Origin: Flavobacteriia bacterium
GTDB lineage: Bacteria; Bacteroidota; Bacteroidia; Flavobacteriales; Flavobacteriaceae
DNA length: 64,000 nucleotides
Assembly (NCBI GenBank): GCA_009921175.1
Contig: RFYP01000002.1
Coordinates: 1-64,000, forward strand
Reading direction: 5' to 3'
Numbering within the stretch: position 1 is the first letter of the stretch; each line of letters begins with the position of its first letter. The notes beneath the pieces are model-generated. The model saw only the letters and a list, made by a program, of their open reading frames with translations, ran no database searches and was not told the origin of the DNA. This document shows positions 18,162 to 27,637 of this stretch, piece after piece. The position numbers and the translations under genes are program-made.

Positions 18162-19265
18162 TCAAAAAATAGTGTAAACCATCCGAACGACTCCTATCAA
18201 GGCGTTAGGAATAGCTTCCATAGCTCCAGGTGTATACACCCATTGCAAATTGGGCTTTATCGCCAAGCGGTCATTAAACGGATAGGTGTAATGTATTTCG
18301 AGCACACCCTCTGTAGTACTACCCGACACCTCCCGCTGATAAGATGGACTTGTTTGGGCTTGTGCATAGGCTATCCCCAAAACATCTGGCTTTTGAGGGG
18401 CCAGCAGTCCGGTAAAAACTAGTCCGATGCTGTAATAATTAGCGAGTACAGGAGCTGATGGTGAGGCCGTACCCCATTGCATAAACGCCCCTAAGGTTCG
18501 ATTAGGCTGACGGGGATGCTGGTACAATTGTTGATCTAAAATTCCATAGAGACCATATACCGATGGTCGACTCGGTGAAGCACTGCTTTTCCAATAGCCC
18601 AGCTTATAAACACCCTTTAATTGCTTGGCGTTGGTTTGGTATTGGAGTTCGGAGATATGGAGTAAACCGTCGCGAGCACCCAAATAAAAATCAATAGAAT
18701 GGGGATTATCCGACTCCGAACCAGGGTCACCATCGTATAGGGCTGTAGAAAATTTTAAAGCATGGTTGAGTTCCCATTCTAAAACAATACCCGGACTTGC
18801 CACGGGAAAGATGGGAAAAGGAGCATTGGTTGATAGATCAGGTTGGATACCAAATGAACTATTGATGAACGTACTTCCATTGTCGGTGATGGCAAAAACC
18901 GAATTTAAATCATGCTGACCTATCGTTAGTGATAGTGTGTTCCAAGACCGACGATACCAAAATTGATATAAGCGTAACTTTGACAAGGCCTCAATGTTGT
19001 TGGTAACTTGCAAGTCGCCCACCCAAGCAGAAGAGGGCGCACCGTAGTTGTACAATCCATATACGAACCATTCTCCCGGTCCAAGGTTCCCCGCTACAAT
19101 CAAATCGATATTACCAAGATGACCACTCGCCTGTTGTAACCCGCCCTTAAAATTTGAGGTGAGGTCCTCAGTCAAGGTTAAGGAAGTATGAATCCCTTTG
19201 TTTTGCGCTATAACAAACTGATAAATCAGGCTAAAAAGAAGAAAAAATAAGCGTTGTTGCTTCAA
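18162..19265 (-). CDS. Carbohydrate porin, OprB-like family
   Basis: Signal peptide; LTEDLTSNFKGG, IGQHDLNSVFAITDNGSTFINSSFGIQPDLS, FPVASPGIVLEWE, PFNDRLAIKPNLQWVYTPG barrel motifs. Confidence 0.75.
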   Translation of the reverse strand: MKQQRLFFLLFSLIYQFVIAQNKGIHTSLTLTEDLTSNFKGGLQQASGHLGNIDLIVAGNLGPGEWFVYGLYNYGAPSSAWVGDLQVTNNIEALSKLRLYQFWYRRSWNTLSLTIGQHDLNSVFAITDNGSTFINSSFGIQPDLSTNAPFPIFPVASPGIVLEWELNHALKFSTALYDGDPGSESDNPHSIDFYLGARDGLLHISELQYQTNAKQLKGVYKLGYWKSSASPSRPSVYGLYGILDQQLYQHPRQPNRTLGAFMQWGTASPSAPVLANYYSIGLVFTGLLAPQKPDVLGIAYAQAQTSPSYQREVSGSTTEGVLEIHYTYPFNDRLAIKPNLQWVYTPGAMEAIPNALIGVVRMVYTIF

Positions 19266-19361
19266 AGTAATAGTGTAATTGGGTCAAAACTACCACAAAT
19301 CCCAATTAAAGAAGTCATTATTTTTAATAAAATAAACACCTGACTCCAGAGGATTAATAAT

Positions 19362-19390
19362 AAAAAAAGCACCATGATATATCATGATGC
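19362..19390 (-). terminator. Rho-independent terminator of the tRNA-Arg transcript
   Basis: On minus strand GCATCATGATATATCATGGTGC (core palindrome CATGATATATCATG, one mismatch further out) followed by TTTTTTT, just 3' of the tRNA. Confidence 0.7.
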
Positions 19391-19398
19391 ATGGTTAG

Positions 19399-19472
19399 TG
19401 ACCCAGGGAGGATTCGAACCCCCAACCCTCAGAGCCGAAATCTGATATTCTATCCAGTTGAACTACTGGGCC
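19399..19472 (-). tRNA. tRNA-Arg (anticodon TCG)
   Basis: Minus-strand GGCCCAG...TCAGA-TTTCGGC-TCTGA...GGGTTCGAATCC...CTGGGTC-A: acceptor, anticodon and T arms fold; anticodon TCG. CCA not encoded. Confidence 0.9.
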
Positions 19473-19518
19473 AATGGTTAGGAAATATTTAACCGAAAAA
19501 CGTCGATTAAATTTCAAG

Positions 19519-19526
19519 CAAATTTA
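19519..19526 (-). promoter_or_regulatory. Putative -7 box (TAAATTTG on minus) for tRNA-Arg
   Basis: CAAATTTA on plus strand, ~47 bp upstream of the tRNA 5' end. Confidence 0.35.
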
Positions 19527-19633
19527 CGCATAAAATTGGATCAATGTCACCCAAAATCGCTTTTAAATAACTCGAGCCAAAAGCCGAAAAAGTTTTACTA
19601 TCTTCCCTATACCATAAATAAAAAGAATCTATC

Positions 19634-20548
19634 ATGCAAAGAAGGGCTTTTATCAAATCGGGAACCTTGGGTGCCGTCGGGCTAAGTACTGCTGGTTTTT
19701 TATCGGCACAGATACAACCCACCAAAAGTCCCCTGAAAATTTCATTAACGCCCTGGTCTCTGATCCGTGCAAGCTATGGGGACCTTGACCCCGAGGGCAT
19801 GGATGTTTTTGATTTTCCCGTGGCAGCCAAGTCTCTGGGGTTTGATTATATCGACCACGAAATGTTTCACCTCCCTCGCCCCCTAACTACCGAACATCTG
19901 GAGAAGATGCGAGCCCGATGCGAAGCCGCAGGGGTGGGCAGTGCTGTTTTGCTTACCGGAGGGATTGGAGATCTAGGGGATCCTGATGCTACAAAACGAA
20001 AGAAAGCCATCACTAACTACCAGTATTGGGTCGATGTGGCTGCCGCTCTCGATTGTAGAGCCATGCGCAATGTTTGCGCGGACTTTATTACGATTGATTA
20101 TAAAGAAAAACTCAAATACACCACCGAAGGTGTACACCAACTAGCGATTTATGCCCAAGAAAAAGGCATAGACCTATTGATTGAGAACCACAACGGCTAT
20201 ACCTCCGATCCAGAATGGTTGGCCCAGCTAATGGAAGATGTAAATGAACCCAATGTGGGGGTTTTGGGCGATTTTAGCAATTGGCGTATCCAACAAAATC
20301 CCGATCGCTTTTATCCTGATCCCTATAAAGGCATTGAAATACTGGCACCATATATCCGTGCAGTAAGTGCTAAATCCGAAGATTTTACCCCAGAGGGAGA
20401 AGAGTCACGTATCGATTACCAAAAAATGCTAAAAATCCTTCACAATGCCCCTCACTTAATGTTTGCGGGAGTAGAGTTTTTTGGAACTGAAATAACCCGA
20501 AATGAGGGAGCGCTCAAAACCAAGGCCTTGCTGGAAAAATATTGGTAG
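19634..20548 (+). CDS. Sugar phosphate isomerase/epimerase (AP endonuclease 2-like TIM barrel) with Tat-like signal
   Basis: MQRRAFIKSGTLGAVGLSTAGFLSAQ twin-Arg leader; KGIDLLIENHNGYTSDPEWLAQLM, VGVLGDFSNWRI typical of this fold. Confidence 0.8.
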   Translation: MQRRAFIKSGTLGAVGLSTAGFLSAQIQPTKSPLKISLTPWSLIRASYGDLDPEGMDVFDFPVAAKSLGFDYIDHEMFHLPRPLTTEHLEKMRARCEAAGVGSAVLLTGGIGDLGDPDATKRKKAITNYQYWVDVAAALDCRAMRNVCADFITIDYKEKLKYTTEGVHQLAIYAQEKGIDLLIENHNGYTSDPEWLAQLMEDVNEPNVGVLGDFSNWRIQQNPDRFYPDPYKGIEILAPYIRAVSAKSEDFTPEGEESRIDYQKMLKILHNAPHLMFAGVEFFGTEITRNEGALKTKALLEKYW

Positions 20549-20557
20549 CTAATTCAA

Positions 20558-21007
20558 CTAGGAAAGTCTTTGCTTTACAAACATAGCAATGGTCTTACCA
20601 TCGGCTTTCCCGGCCATTTTTTGATTGGCCATACCCATCACTTTTCCCATATCTTTCATACTTGAGGCACCCACCTCAGCAATGATTTGATCAATGACTG
20701 CTGCCACTTCTTGTTCCGAAAGCTGCTCGGGCAAAAAGGCCTCAATCACCTGGGCCTGGGCTTCTTCGGGTTCGGCTAAATCGACACGGTTTTGTGCTCT
20801 AAAAATCGAAGCACTTTCTTTACGTTGTTTAACCAATTTTTGCAAAAGTTTAATTTCGTCATCCTCAGTCAACTGGGCAGATCCTCCACTTTGGGTTTTG
20901 GCCAAAAGCAAGGCTGATTTTATCGCGCGAAGCGATTCTAATTGAAGGCTGTCTTTGGCCCGCATGGCCGCTTTGAGTGCAGTGGTTATTTGTTCTTCTA
21001 GGCTCAT
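20558..21007 (-). CDS. GatB/YqeY domain-containing protein
   Basis: MSLEEQITTALKAAMRAKDSLQLESLRAIKSALL ... LSEQEVAAVIDQIIAEVGASSMKDMGKVMG. Confidence 0.92.
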   Translation of the reverse strand: MSLEEQITTALKAAMRAKDSLQLESLRAIKSALLLAKTQSGGSAQLTEDDEIKLLQKLVKQRKESASIFRAQNRVDLAEPEEAQAQVIEAFLPEQLSEQEVAAVIDQIIAEVGASSMKDMGKVMGMANQKMAGKADGKTIAMFVKQRLS

Positions 21008-21009
21008 AA

Positions 21010-23181
21010 TCAATCAACGTTGTCGTGTAAATAGGAGTTATTGGAGCGCAACTGAATGTCATCATTGCTGTCGCGATCTACAGAGATACGCGACCCGGTT
21101 TGTTCTTCCGAAAAAGCATCCAAATCAATTCCTTGACGTTTATAGGCCGGCTGGCGTTCTAATTCCTCAATCTTGTGCAAATTGGCTTTAAAAACATAAT
21201 TGAACTTTTTCAATTGGGCTTTACGCTTTTCGTTTTCTATTCGTACCGTTTTCTGAATGGTCCGGTCAAAGGGATGGTTTGTTTGCTCCTCGGCAGGTGT
21301 ATCTTCCGAAGTAGTTTCTTCTTCTTTCAGCTGTTGGACTTCAGTGGTAGCCTTGGGCGAGAAAGTAATTTCTTCAGTATCCTGAAATACCGTTTCTAAA
21401 TCGTGTTTTACTGGGTTGGGCTCTTCGGCCTGGTTTTCGTCGATGGGTTCGGGTGCAACGTCATTTGCTTCTTCAAAAGTTGCGGCCAGGGGAAGGTCAA
21501 AATCAAAGGTGATTTGTGTTTCTGGTTCGGCAACAATTTCTTCTTCATCAAGCACTTCCATTTCCATCACCGCTTCATCCAAATCATTGATGATAAATGC
21601 TTCGGCTTGGGCAGGGGGTTCAAAATCCAAAACAATGGCTTCTTCTTCCAGGTCCTCAGAAACCGTTTCTGCATTGGTAGTTTCTTCAAGGGATTGTTCA
21701 AATTCATCCACCGGTGACATAAACTGAGGTTCTTGCTCTGCAGCTATAATTTCATAAACAACCTCCAAATTATATAGGGCTTCTTCAGAAAGTAATTCAG
21801 CGGATGTCTCTTCATTGGACACTTGGGTGTCATTTAAATCTTCCGCAACAATATGATTATCAATTGTATTGATTTCTTCTAAAGAAACTTCGTATGCTTC
21901 TTCATCGGTTAGAGAAAACATTTGAGGTGCTTCCATTGGGTCTTCTTCAGCCGCGATCACTTCTTCCTCTGTGGTGGGATTTGATTCTTCCTCTAACTCA
22001 GTATCGTCTATGAGTAGATGAGTTACTTCGGGTTGGGCTTTGGGAAAAAGTGGCTTGTCCAAGGGGTCCATTTCGTTGGAACTAGTATCTGATCCAACTT
22101 TGGTGTTTTGCAGGTCTCCCAAATCGTGCTGCATCACCTGATCTTCTTCGAGGTTATGAATGATTTTTTTGGCCTCGCTATTGACGATTTCATGTTGTTG
22201 ATCGGCATTAAAACCTGTGGCTATCACTGTTACAGATATGGCCGCATCGAGGCTTTCGTCTTCACCCACTCCCATGATGATGTTGGCATTATGCCCTGCT
22301 TCGTCTTGGATAAAATCGTTGATTTCACCGATTTCGTCGATGGTGATTTCTTCGGTACCCGAAACAATCAAAAGCAACACATTTTTACAGCCCTTAATTT
22401 TATTGTCATTGAGCAAGGGAGAATCTAAGGCTTTTACGATTGCTTCTTGCGCTCTTTGAGCACCAGATGCCTGTGCTGAACCCATGATGGCCGTACCACT
22501 ATTGGTCAGTACGGTTTTGGCGTCCTTAAGGTCAATATTTTGGGTATAGTGATGGGTGATTACTTCGGCTATACCTCTTGCGGCAGTAGCCAAAACTTCG
22601 TCTGCTTTGGCAAAACCGGTTTTAAAACCTAAGTTGCCGTACACCTCGCGGAGTTTATTGTTGTTGATGACAATCAGCGAATCAACCTCAGCACGAAGCT
22701 TATCAAGTCCATCCTGGGCCTGATCGAGGCGTAATTTTCCTTCGAATTGAAAGGGCATGGTGACGATCCCCACCGTAAGAATATCCATTGCTTTGGCCAT
22801 TCGAGCCAAAATAGGCGCGGCACCCGTACCGGTTCCACCACCCATTCCGGCAGTGATAAAGATCATTTTGGTATGGGTTTCCAACAACGCCTGAAGGGTT
22901 TCCATACTCTCCTCGGCCGCCTTGGCCCCAACTTCGGGATTTGCACCGGCTCCTAGCCCCTCGGTCAGGGTGGCCCCTAACTGAATTTTTATCGGTACAG
23001 GACTTTCTTGCAAGGCTTGTGCATCGGTATTACAAACCACAAAATCTACCCCATTGATTCCTTGCTGAAACATGTGGTTGATGGCATTGCTACCTCCGCC
23101 TCCCACACCGATTACTTTGATGACGTTGCTTCGGTTTTTGGGTAAATCAAAACTGAAATTGCTGTTCGAAATCTCTTCCAT
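21010..23181 (-). CDS. ftsZ: Cell division protein FtsZ with long acidic C-terminal linker
   Basis: IKVIGVGGGGSNAINHM, GMGGGTGTGAAPILA, tubulin-like GTPase core; C-terminal tail LRSNNSYLHDNVD. Confidence 0.96.
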   Translation of the reverse strand: MEEISNSNFSFDLPKNRSNVIKVIGVGGGGSNAINHMFQQGINGVDFVVCNTDAQALQESPVPIKIQLGATLTEGLGAGANPEVGAKAAEESMETLQALLETHTKMIFITAGMGGGTGTGAAPILARMAKAMDILTVGIVTMPFQFEGKLRLDQAQDGLDKLRAEVDSLIVINNNKLREVYGNLGFKTGFAKADEVLATAARGIAEVITHHYTQNIDLKDAKTVLTNSGTAIMGSAQASGAQRAQEAIVKALDSPLLNDNKIKGCKNVLLLIVSGTEEITIDEIGEINDFIQDEAGHNANIIMGVGEDESLDAAISVTVIATGFNADQQHEIVNSEAKKIIHNLEEDQVMQHDLGDLQNTKVGSDTSSNEMDPLDKPLFPKAQPEVTHLLIDDTELEEESNPTTEEEVIAAEEDPMEAPQMFSLTDEEAYEVSLEEINTIDNHIVAEDLNDTQVSNEETSAELLSEEALYNLEVVYEIIAAEQEPQFMSPVDEFEQSLEETTNAETVSEDLEEEAIVLDFEPPAQAEAFIINDLDEAVMEMEVLDEEEIVAEPETQITFDFDLPLAATFEEANDVAPEPIDENQAEEPNPVKHDLETVFQDTEEITFSPKATTEVQQLKEEETTSEDTPAEEQTNHPFDRTIQKTVRIENEKRKAQLKKFNYVFKANLHKIEELERQPAYKRQGIDLDAFSEEQTGSRISVDRDSNDDIQLRSNNSYLHDNVD

Positions 23182-23189
23182 TTCAATAA

Positions 23190-24512
23190 TTATGCGTTAT
23201 CTAAAAAATTTTTAAACTTGTCGGCCCACCGTTCAAGGATGGTTTTGCGATTCAGGGCAATGGGATCTTCCACCGGGTCGGCTTCGGTCTCCGTTAGCTG
23301 TACTTCTTCGCCTACTGGGGCTGTTGCAACTTGGGGAGCTTGGTGTTTCGCATCGGTCTCCAGGGCATTCATCAAAAGTCCAACCGCCGTGGCAAAAACA
23401 GGACTGGTTTGTGTAGTGGGGGTTTCCCCCGCCAAATGCTCACCGGGATAACCTATACGGGTATCCATACCGGTAATGTATTCGACCAGTTGCTTTAGAT
23501 GTTTGAGTTGGCTTCCTCCACCGGTGAGTACAATTCCGGCGATGAGTTTTTTCTTTTGCTCGTTATGGCCGTAGTTTTTGATTTCCAAAAAGACTTGCTC
23601 GATAATCTCTACCACTCGTGCATTGATGATTTTTGAAAGTGTTTTTAGTGAAATTTCTTTGGGATCTCTTCCTTGCAAGCCGGGGATAGAGACAATCTCG
23701 GTTTCGCGATTTTCACCCGGCCAGGCAGAACCAAATTTTACTTTCAACAGTTCGGCTTGCTTTTCGATAATCGAACAACCTTCTTTGATGTCTTCGGTGA
23801 TGACATTTCCTCCAAAAGGAATTACGGCCGTGTGGCGGATGATGCCATCTTTAAAAATGGCCAAATCTGTTGTACCACCACCGATGTCGATAAGGGCAAC
23901 ACCGGCTTCTTTTTCTTCACGACTTAAAACTGCTTCCGAAGAGGCCAAAGGCTCCAAGGTGATATTGCTCAGCTCTAGGTCGGCACTTTTGATGCATCGC
24001 CCAATATTGCGAATCGAAGATACTTGTCCGACCACCACATGGAAATTGGCTTCCAGACGGCCCCCATACATCCCGATGGGTTCTTTGATCTCTGCTTGGC
24101 CATCGACCTTGTATTCTTGAGGAAGTACATGAATAATTTCTTCCCCCGGAAGCATCACCAGTTTATAGACTTGCTGAATCAGGGCTTCAATATCTTTCTC
24201 ATCGATAACTTCTTCGGGGTGTTGTCGGGTGATATAGTCACTGTGTTGTAGACTTCTGATATGCTGTCCGGCTATACCCACTACAACACGTTCGACCGGC
24301 ATACCCGAATTGATTTTAGCTTCGTCCACCGATTGTTGAATAGACTGAATGGTTTGGGTGATGTTATTGACGACCCCTCGGTGAACACCCAAGCTTTTGG
24401 ATTTTCCAATGCCTAAGATTTCAACCTTACCAAATTCGTTTTTCTTGCCAACCATGGCGACGATTTTGGTCGTTCCGATGTCGAGTCCTACAGAGATATT
24501 TTCTTGTTCCAT
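23190..24512 (-). CDS. ftsA: Cell division protein FtsA
   Basis: ISVGLDIGTTKIVAMVGK, ALIDIGGGTTDLAIFKDG, IAGIVLTGGGSQLKHL; upstream of ftsZ. Start set at 24512. Confidence 0.95.
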   Translation of the reverse strand: MEQENISVGLDIGTTKIVAMVGKKNEFGKVEILGIGKSKSLGVHRGVVNNITQTIQSIQQSVDEAKINSGMPVERVVVGIAGQHIRSLQHSDYITRQHPEEVIDEKDIEALIQQVYKLVMLPGEEIIHVLPQEYKVDGQAEIKEPIGMYGGRLEANFHVVVGQVSSIRNIGRCIKSADLELSNITLEPLASSEAVLSREEKEAGVALIDIGGGTTDLAIFKDGIIRHTAVIPFGGNVITEDIKEGCSIIEKQAELLKVKFGSAWPGENRETEIVSIPGLQGRDPKEISLKTLSKIINARVVEIIEQVFLEIKNYGHNEQKKKLIAGIVLTGGGSQLKHLKQLVEYITGMDTRIGYPGEHLAGETPTTQTSPVFATAVGLLMNALETDAKHQAPQVATAPVGEEVQLTETEADPVEDPIALNRKTILERWADKFKNFLDNA

Positions 24513-24516
24513 AACG

Positions 24517-25233
24517 TTATAAAACTGAGGCAACCACTTGTTGTGCTACGGTCAAATCGATTTTGTGCACATCGGGTTGCGGGTTATTTAATTTATAATA
24601 GGCACAAAAGGCCTTGATTTTTTTGGTTTTTTCGTTCATCTGGGTTGCGGTTCCAAAATAGACATCAAAGCCAAATGAGCGTAGCTGAAGCGTATAGCCT
24701 TGGCCATTTTTTTGGAGTCCCACCAGTTCACCCATCCAAAAAGGATCGGCTTGCAAATCTTCAACAAAGGCCACCACCTCGGGGGCCAGTTCAGGGGCCA
24801 AGTCTCCAAAAAATAGGGGAACATCTGCCGTGTATTTTTTTGATAAAGCAAACGCTTGCGAATGCATATCGAGGTAATAACTACGAGAACCTTGGACACG
24901 TATGTAGGGTTTGCGTTCTTCAATAAAAATTTTTAGAGTTCCTTCCGGAGTAGCGTAAACAGCTGCATTTTGTACCGATTCTACAGCACCTATCAGCCCC
25001 TCTACTCTATTCAAATCTAAGCTATCTTTTGCTCCTACAGGAAACTGCCCTAATTTTTGTTTTAAAAAGTTTTCAACGAAAGGGCGGTCTAAAAATTTAG
25101 GCACTTCTTCTTGAAAATAAATGTTAAACGTATGGTATTTTCTCAGGTCATTTTGCCACCTACTAAAGAGGGATAAGCCAATCAATAGCAGGGCCATCAG
25201 ACTACAAAAAACGATTTGATGGATTTTTTTCAT
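24517..25233 (-). CDS. ftsQ: Cell division protein FtsQ/DivIB
   Basis: N-terminal TM, POTRA-like segment, position between murC and ftsA. Confidence 0.85.
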   Translation of the reverse strand: MKKIHQIVFCSLMALLLIGLSLFSRWQNDLRKYHTFNIYFQEEVPKFLDRPFVENFLKQKLGQFPVGAKDSLDLNRVEGLIGAVESVQNAAVYATPEGTLKIFIEERKPYIRVQGSRSYYLDMHSQAFALSKKYTADVPLFFGDLAPELAPEVVAFVEDLQADPFWMGELVGLQKNGQGYTLQLRSFGFDVYFGTATQMNEKTKKIKAFCAYYKLNNPQPDVHKIDLTVAQQVVASVL

Positions 25234-26549
25234 GCCGTCTTGATTAGGTTTTGAAAATGAGTACCGATATCCCCTGCGCCCAAAACTGCGATCAGGTCAC
25301 AAGAAGAGGTTTGTATATAAGTCTCCAATTGGTCTGGATGGAGCTTTGTTTTTTCTTGATGTGATAGGGCATCCAAAAGTCGGTCGGTGGTGATTCCGGC
25401 TATGGGCCGTTCACGGGCCGGATAGATATCCATCAGGGCCACGGTATCAAAAAGTTCCAACACCTGACAAAAAGCAGTCCAAAAGTCTTGGGTTCTTGAA
25501 AACAAATGGGGTTGGAACACTACACCTATTTTTAGGTCCGTATAATGGGTTCGTAAAGCATTATAAACCGCCTGTATTTCTTCAGGATGATGAGCATAGT
25601 CGTCAATCAAAATTTTGTTTTGCCAAGTAAAGCGATTCATTCGGCGTTGTATCCCCTGAAAATCAGCAAGTGCATTGGCCATAGTCGCGACATCAAAGCC
25701 AAGTTGATGTCCGAGGGCTAAGGCACCAAGCGCATTCATCAAATTGTGCTGCCCCAGCATAGGGAGTCGTGTTTTGGAAAAAGTTCCTCCGGGGGTAATC
25801 AAGGTAAATTCAAACCCCTCTTCAGTTCTAGACAAATCCTTTGCACGGTAGTCCACCGATGCCCCAAAACCATAGGTCAACCCCGAAAGCGGGAGGCCCT
25901 CTGCATGGACTAACCCCTCGGAGGTGCTTTGACTAAAAGTAACAAAGGTATCCCTGAGATTTTGAGCGGTAGTGTATATGTCCAAATGATCGGCATCCAT
26001 CGAGGTAATGGCAATTTGAGCAGGGTGTAACTGTAAAAACGAACGGTCGTATTCATCGGCCTCAACCAACAGATAATCGGTACCCGTAGCGATATAATTC
26101 GATTCAAATCCCTTTAAAATACCCCCTACAAAAGCGGTAAACGATTGGTTGGTCGCGTGCATCAAGTGGGCCAAAAGTGCCGTGGTAGTGGTTTTTCCAT
26201 GGGTACCTCCCACAGCAATGGTGTAAATGGATTTGGATAAACTGCCGAGGACCTCAGCACGTTTTTTTACCGAATAGGAATGTTTCTGAAAATAGACCAA
26301 CTGGGGATGTGTCTTGGGCAATGCCGGAGTATAGATGATTTGGGTTTCGGTTGACATGCATGCGCTGGGAATTGCGTCTACACCCTCGTCATAGGTGATG
26401 GTGATGCCCAAAGCTTCCAAATCACGGGTGAGGGATGTGGAGGTTTTGTCATAACCATAAACCCGATGTTGCTGGTGTAAGAAATGACGGGCCAAAGCCG
26501 ACATGCCGATACCGCCAATTCCCAAAAAGTAATAGGTGGTTTTGGTCAT
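25230..26549 (-). CDS. murC: UDP-N-acetylmuramate--L-alanine ligase
   Basis: YFLGIGGIGMSALARHF, AVGGTHGKTTTTALLAHLM, DDYAHHPEEI. Confidence 0.96.
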   Translation of the reverse strand: MTKTTYYFLGIGGIGMSALARHFLHQQHRVYGYDKTSTSLTRDLEALGITITYDEGVDAIPSACMSTETQIIYTPALPKTHPQLVYFQKHSYSVKKRAEVLGSLSKSIYTIAVGGTHGKTTTTALLAHLMHATNQSFTAFVGGILKGFESNYIATGTDYLLVEADEYDRSFLQLHPAQIAITSMDADHLDIYTTAQNLRDTFVTFSQSTSEGLVHAEGLPLSGLTYGFGASVDYRAKDLSRTEEGFEFTLITPGGTFSKTRLPMLGQHNLMNALGALALGHQLGFDVATMANALADFQGIQRRMNRFTWQNKILIDDYAHHPEEIQAVYNALRTHYTDLKIGVVFQPHLFSRTQDFWTAFCQVLELFDTVALMDIYPARERPIAGITTDRLLDALSHQEKTKLHPDQLETYIQTSSCDLIAVLGAGDIGTHFQNLIKTA

Positions 26550-27637
26550 GCGGCGCGGAGTTTTTCTAGTTCATCAACGATAGTCTTCGCCGCATCGGGG
26601 CGCCCTAACTTTTGAATTTCTTGTCCCATTTTCTCACGCAATACATCGTCTTTCCAAAGGGATTCAAAAGCGTGTATAAATTCTTTTTCCAAGTCTTTTT
26701 CGGCCAGTACTTGGGCGGCACCTTTTTGGGCCAGGGCTTGGGCATTGTGCATTTGATGGTTTTCGGCCACATTGGGGGATGGAATCAACAAACAGGGTTT
26801 CCCGGCGATACAAAGCTCAGAGAGGGTCCCCGCCCCGGATCGGGAGATAATCAAATCGGCGGCAGCATACAATTGATCCATTTCGGCCACAAAAGGTACT
26901 ACCGTACAATTTGTATTCTGATAAGATTTGTAGGTGTCATAGTAAAGGCTTCCACATTGCCAAATGAGCTCTATTTGATGCGTTGCAAAATAGCTATTGT
27001 GATCGGCCACAATTTGATTAATTTTTCGGGCGCCCAGGCTCCCCCCAAGCACCACAAGGGTATTGGAATTGGGGTTTCGCCCAAAAAAGGCCTTAGCCTT
27101 TTTGGAATCTATACCGTGTTGGGTTAGGTTTTTTCTAATTGGATTACCTGTAATTACCAGTTTATTAGATGGGAAAAAGCGTTCCATGCCCTCATAGGCT
27201 ACGGCGATTTTCTTTACCCTTTTTCCCAAAATCTTATTAGTAATTCCGGGGTATGAATTTTGTTCTTGAATCAGTGCCGGAATCCCTAACCACGATGCAA
27301 CAAACAAAAGGGGTCCACTGGCAAAACCTCCGGTTCCCACGACCATTTGGGGTTTAAAGCGAACGATTATGACCAGAGCTTGCACTAAACTCACCAGCAG
27401 TTTGATTGGGAAAAGCAGGTTACGCAATGACAAAGACCGTTGTAAACCATCGATCCACAGGCCTTTGATAGGGTAGCCATTTTGAGGTATTTTTTCCATT
27501 TCCATACGACCCAAAGCACCAACAAACAAGATATCGGCATCCTCTTCCCGTGCTTGTAAGGCTTGGGCTATGGCCAGTGCCGGGTATATATGCCCGCCGG
27601 TTCCTCCTCCTGATATGATAATTTTAGACGGTTTCAC
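26546..27637 (-). CDS. murG: UDP-GlcNAc:undecaprenyl-PP-MurNAc-pentapeptide GlcNAc transferase
   Basis: IISGGGTGGHIYPALAIAQAL, VGTGGFASGPLL, SRSGAGTLSELCIAGKPCLLIPSPNVAENHQ. Confidence 0.96.
   Translation of the reverse strand: MKPSKIIISGGGTGGHIYPALAIAQALQAREEDADILFVGALGRMEMEKIPQNGYPIKGLWIDGLQRSLSLRNLLFPIKLLVSLVQALVIIVRFKPQMVVGTGGFASGPLLFVASWLGIPALIQEQNSYPGITNKILGKRVKKIAVAYEGMERFFPSNKLVITGNPIRKNLTQHGIDSKKAKAFFGRNPNSNTLVVLGGSLGARKINQIVADHNSYFATHQIELIWQCGSLYYDTYKSYQNTNCTVVPFVAEMDQLYAAADLIISRSGAGTLSELCIAGKPCLLIPSPNVAENHQMHNAQALAQKGAAQVLAEKDLEKEFIHAFESLWKDDVLREKMGQEIQKLGRPDAAKTIVDELEKLRAA

Noticed and set aside
21403-21727. Overlapping plus-strand ORFs opposite the FtsZ linker
   Set aside because: Ser- and Phe-rich reading arises from antisense of Glu-rich low-complexity codons (GAA/GAG).
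23578-24120. 180-aa ORF antisense to ftsA
   Set aside because: Lies wholly opposite a well-conserved gene; composition looks like a mirror of coding bias; no domain recognised.
26612-27127. 171-aa ORF antisense to murG
   Set aside because: Antisense to conserved coding sequence; no independent start signal or motif.
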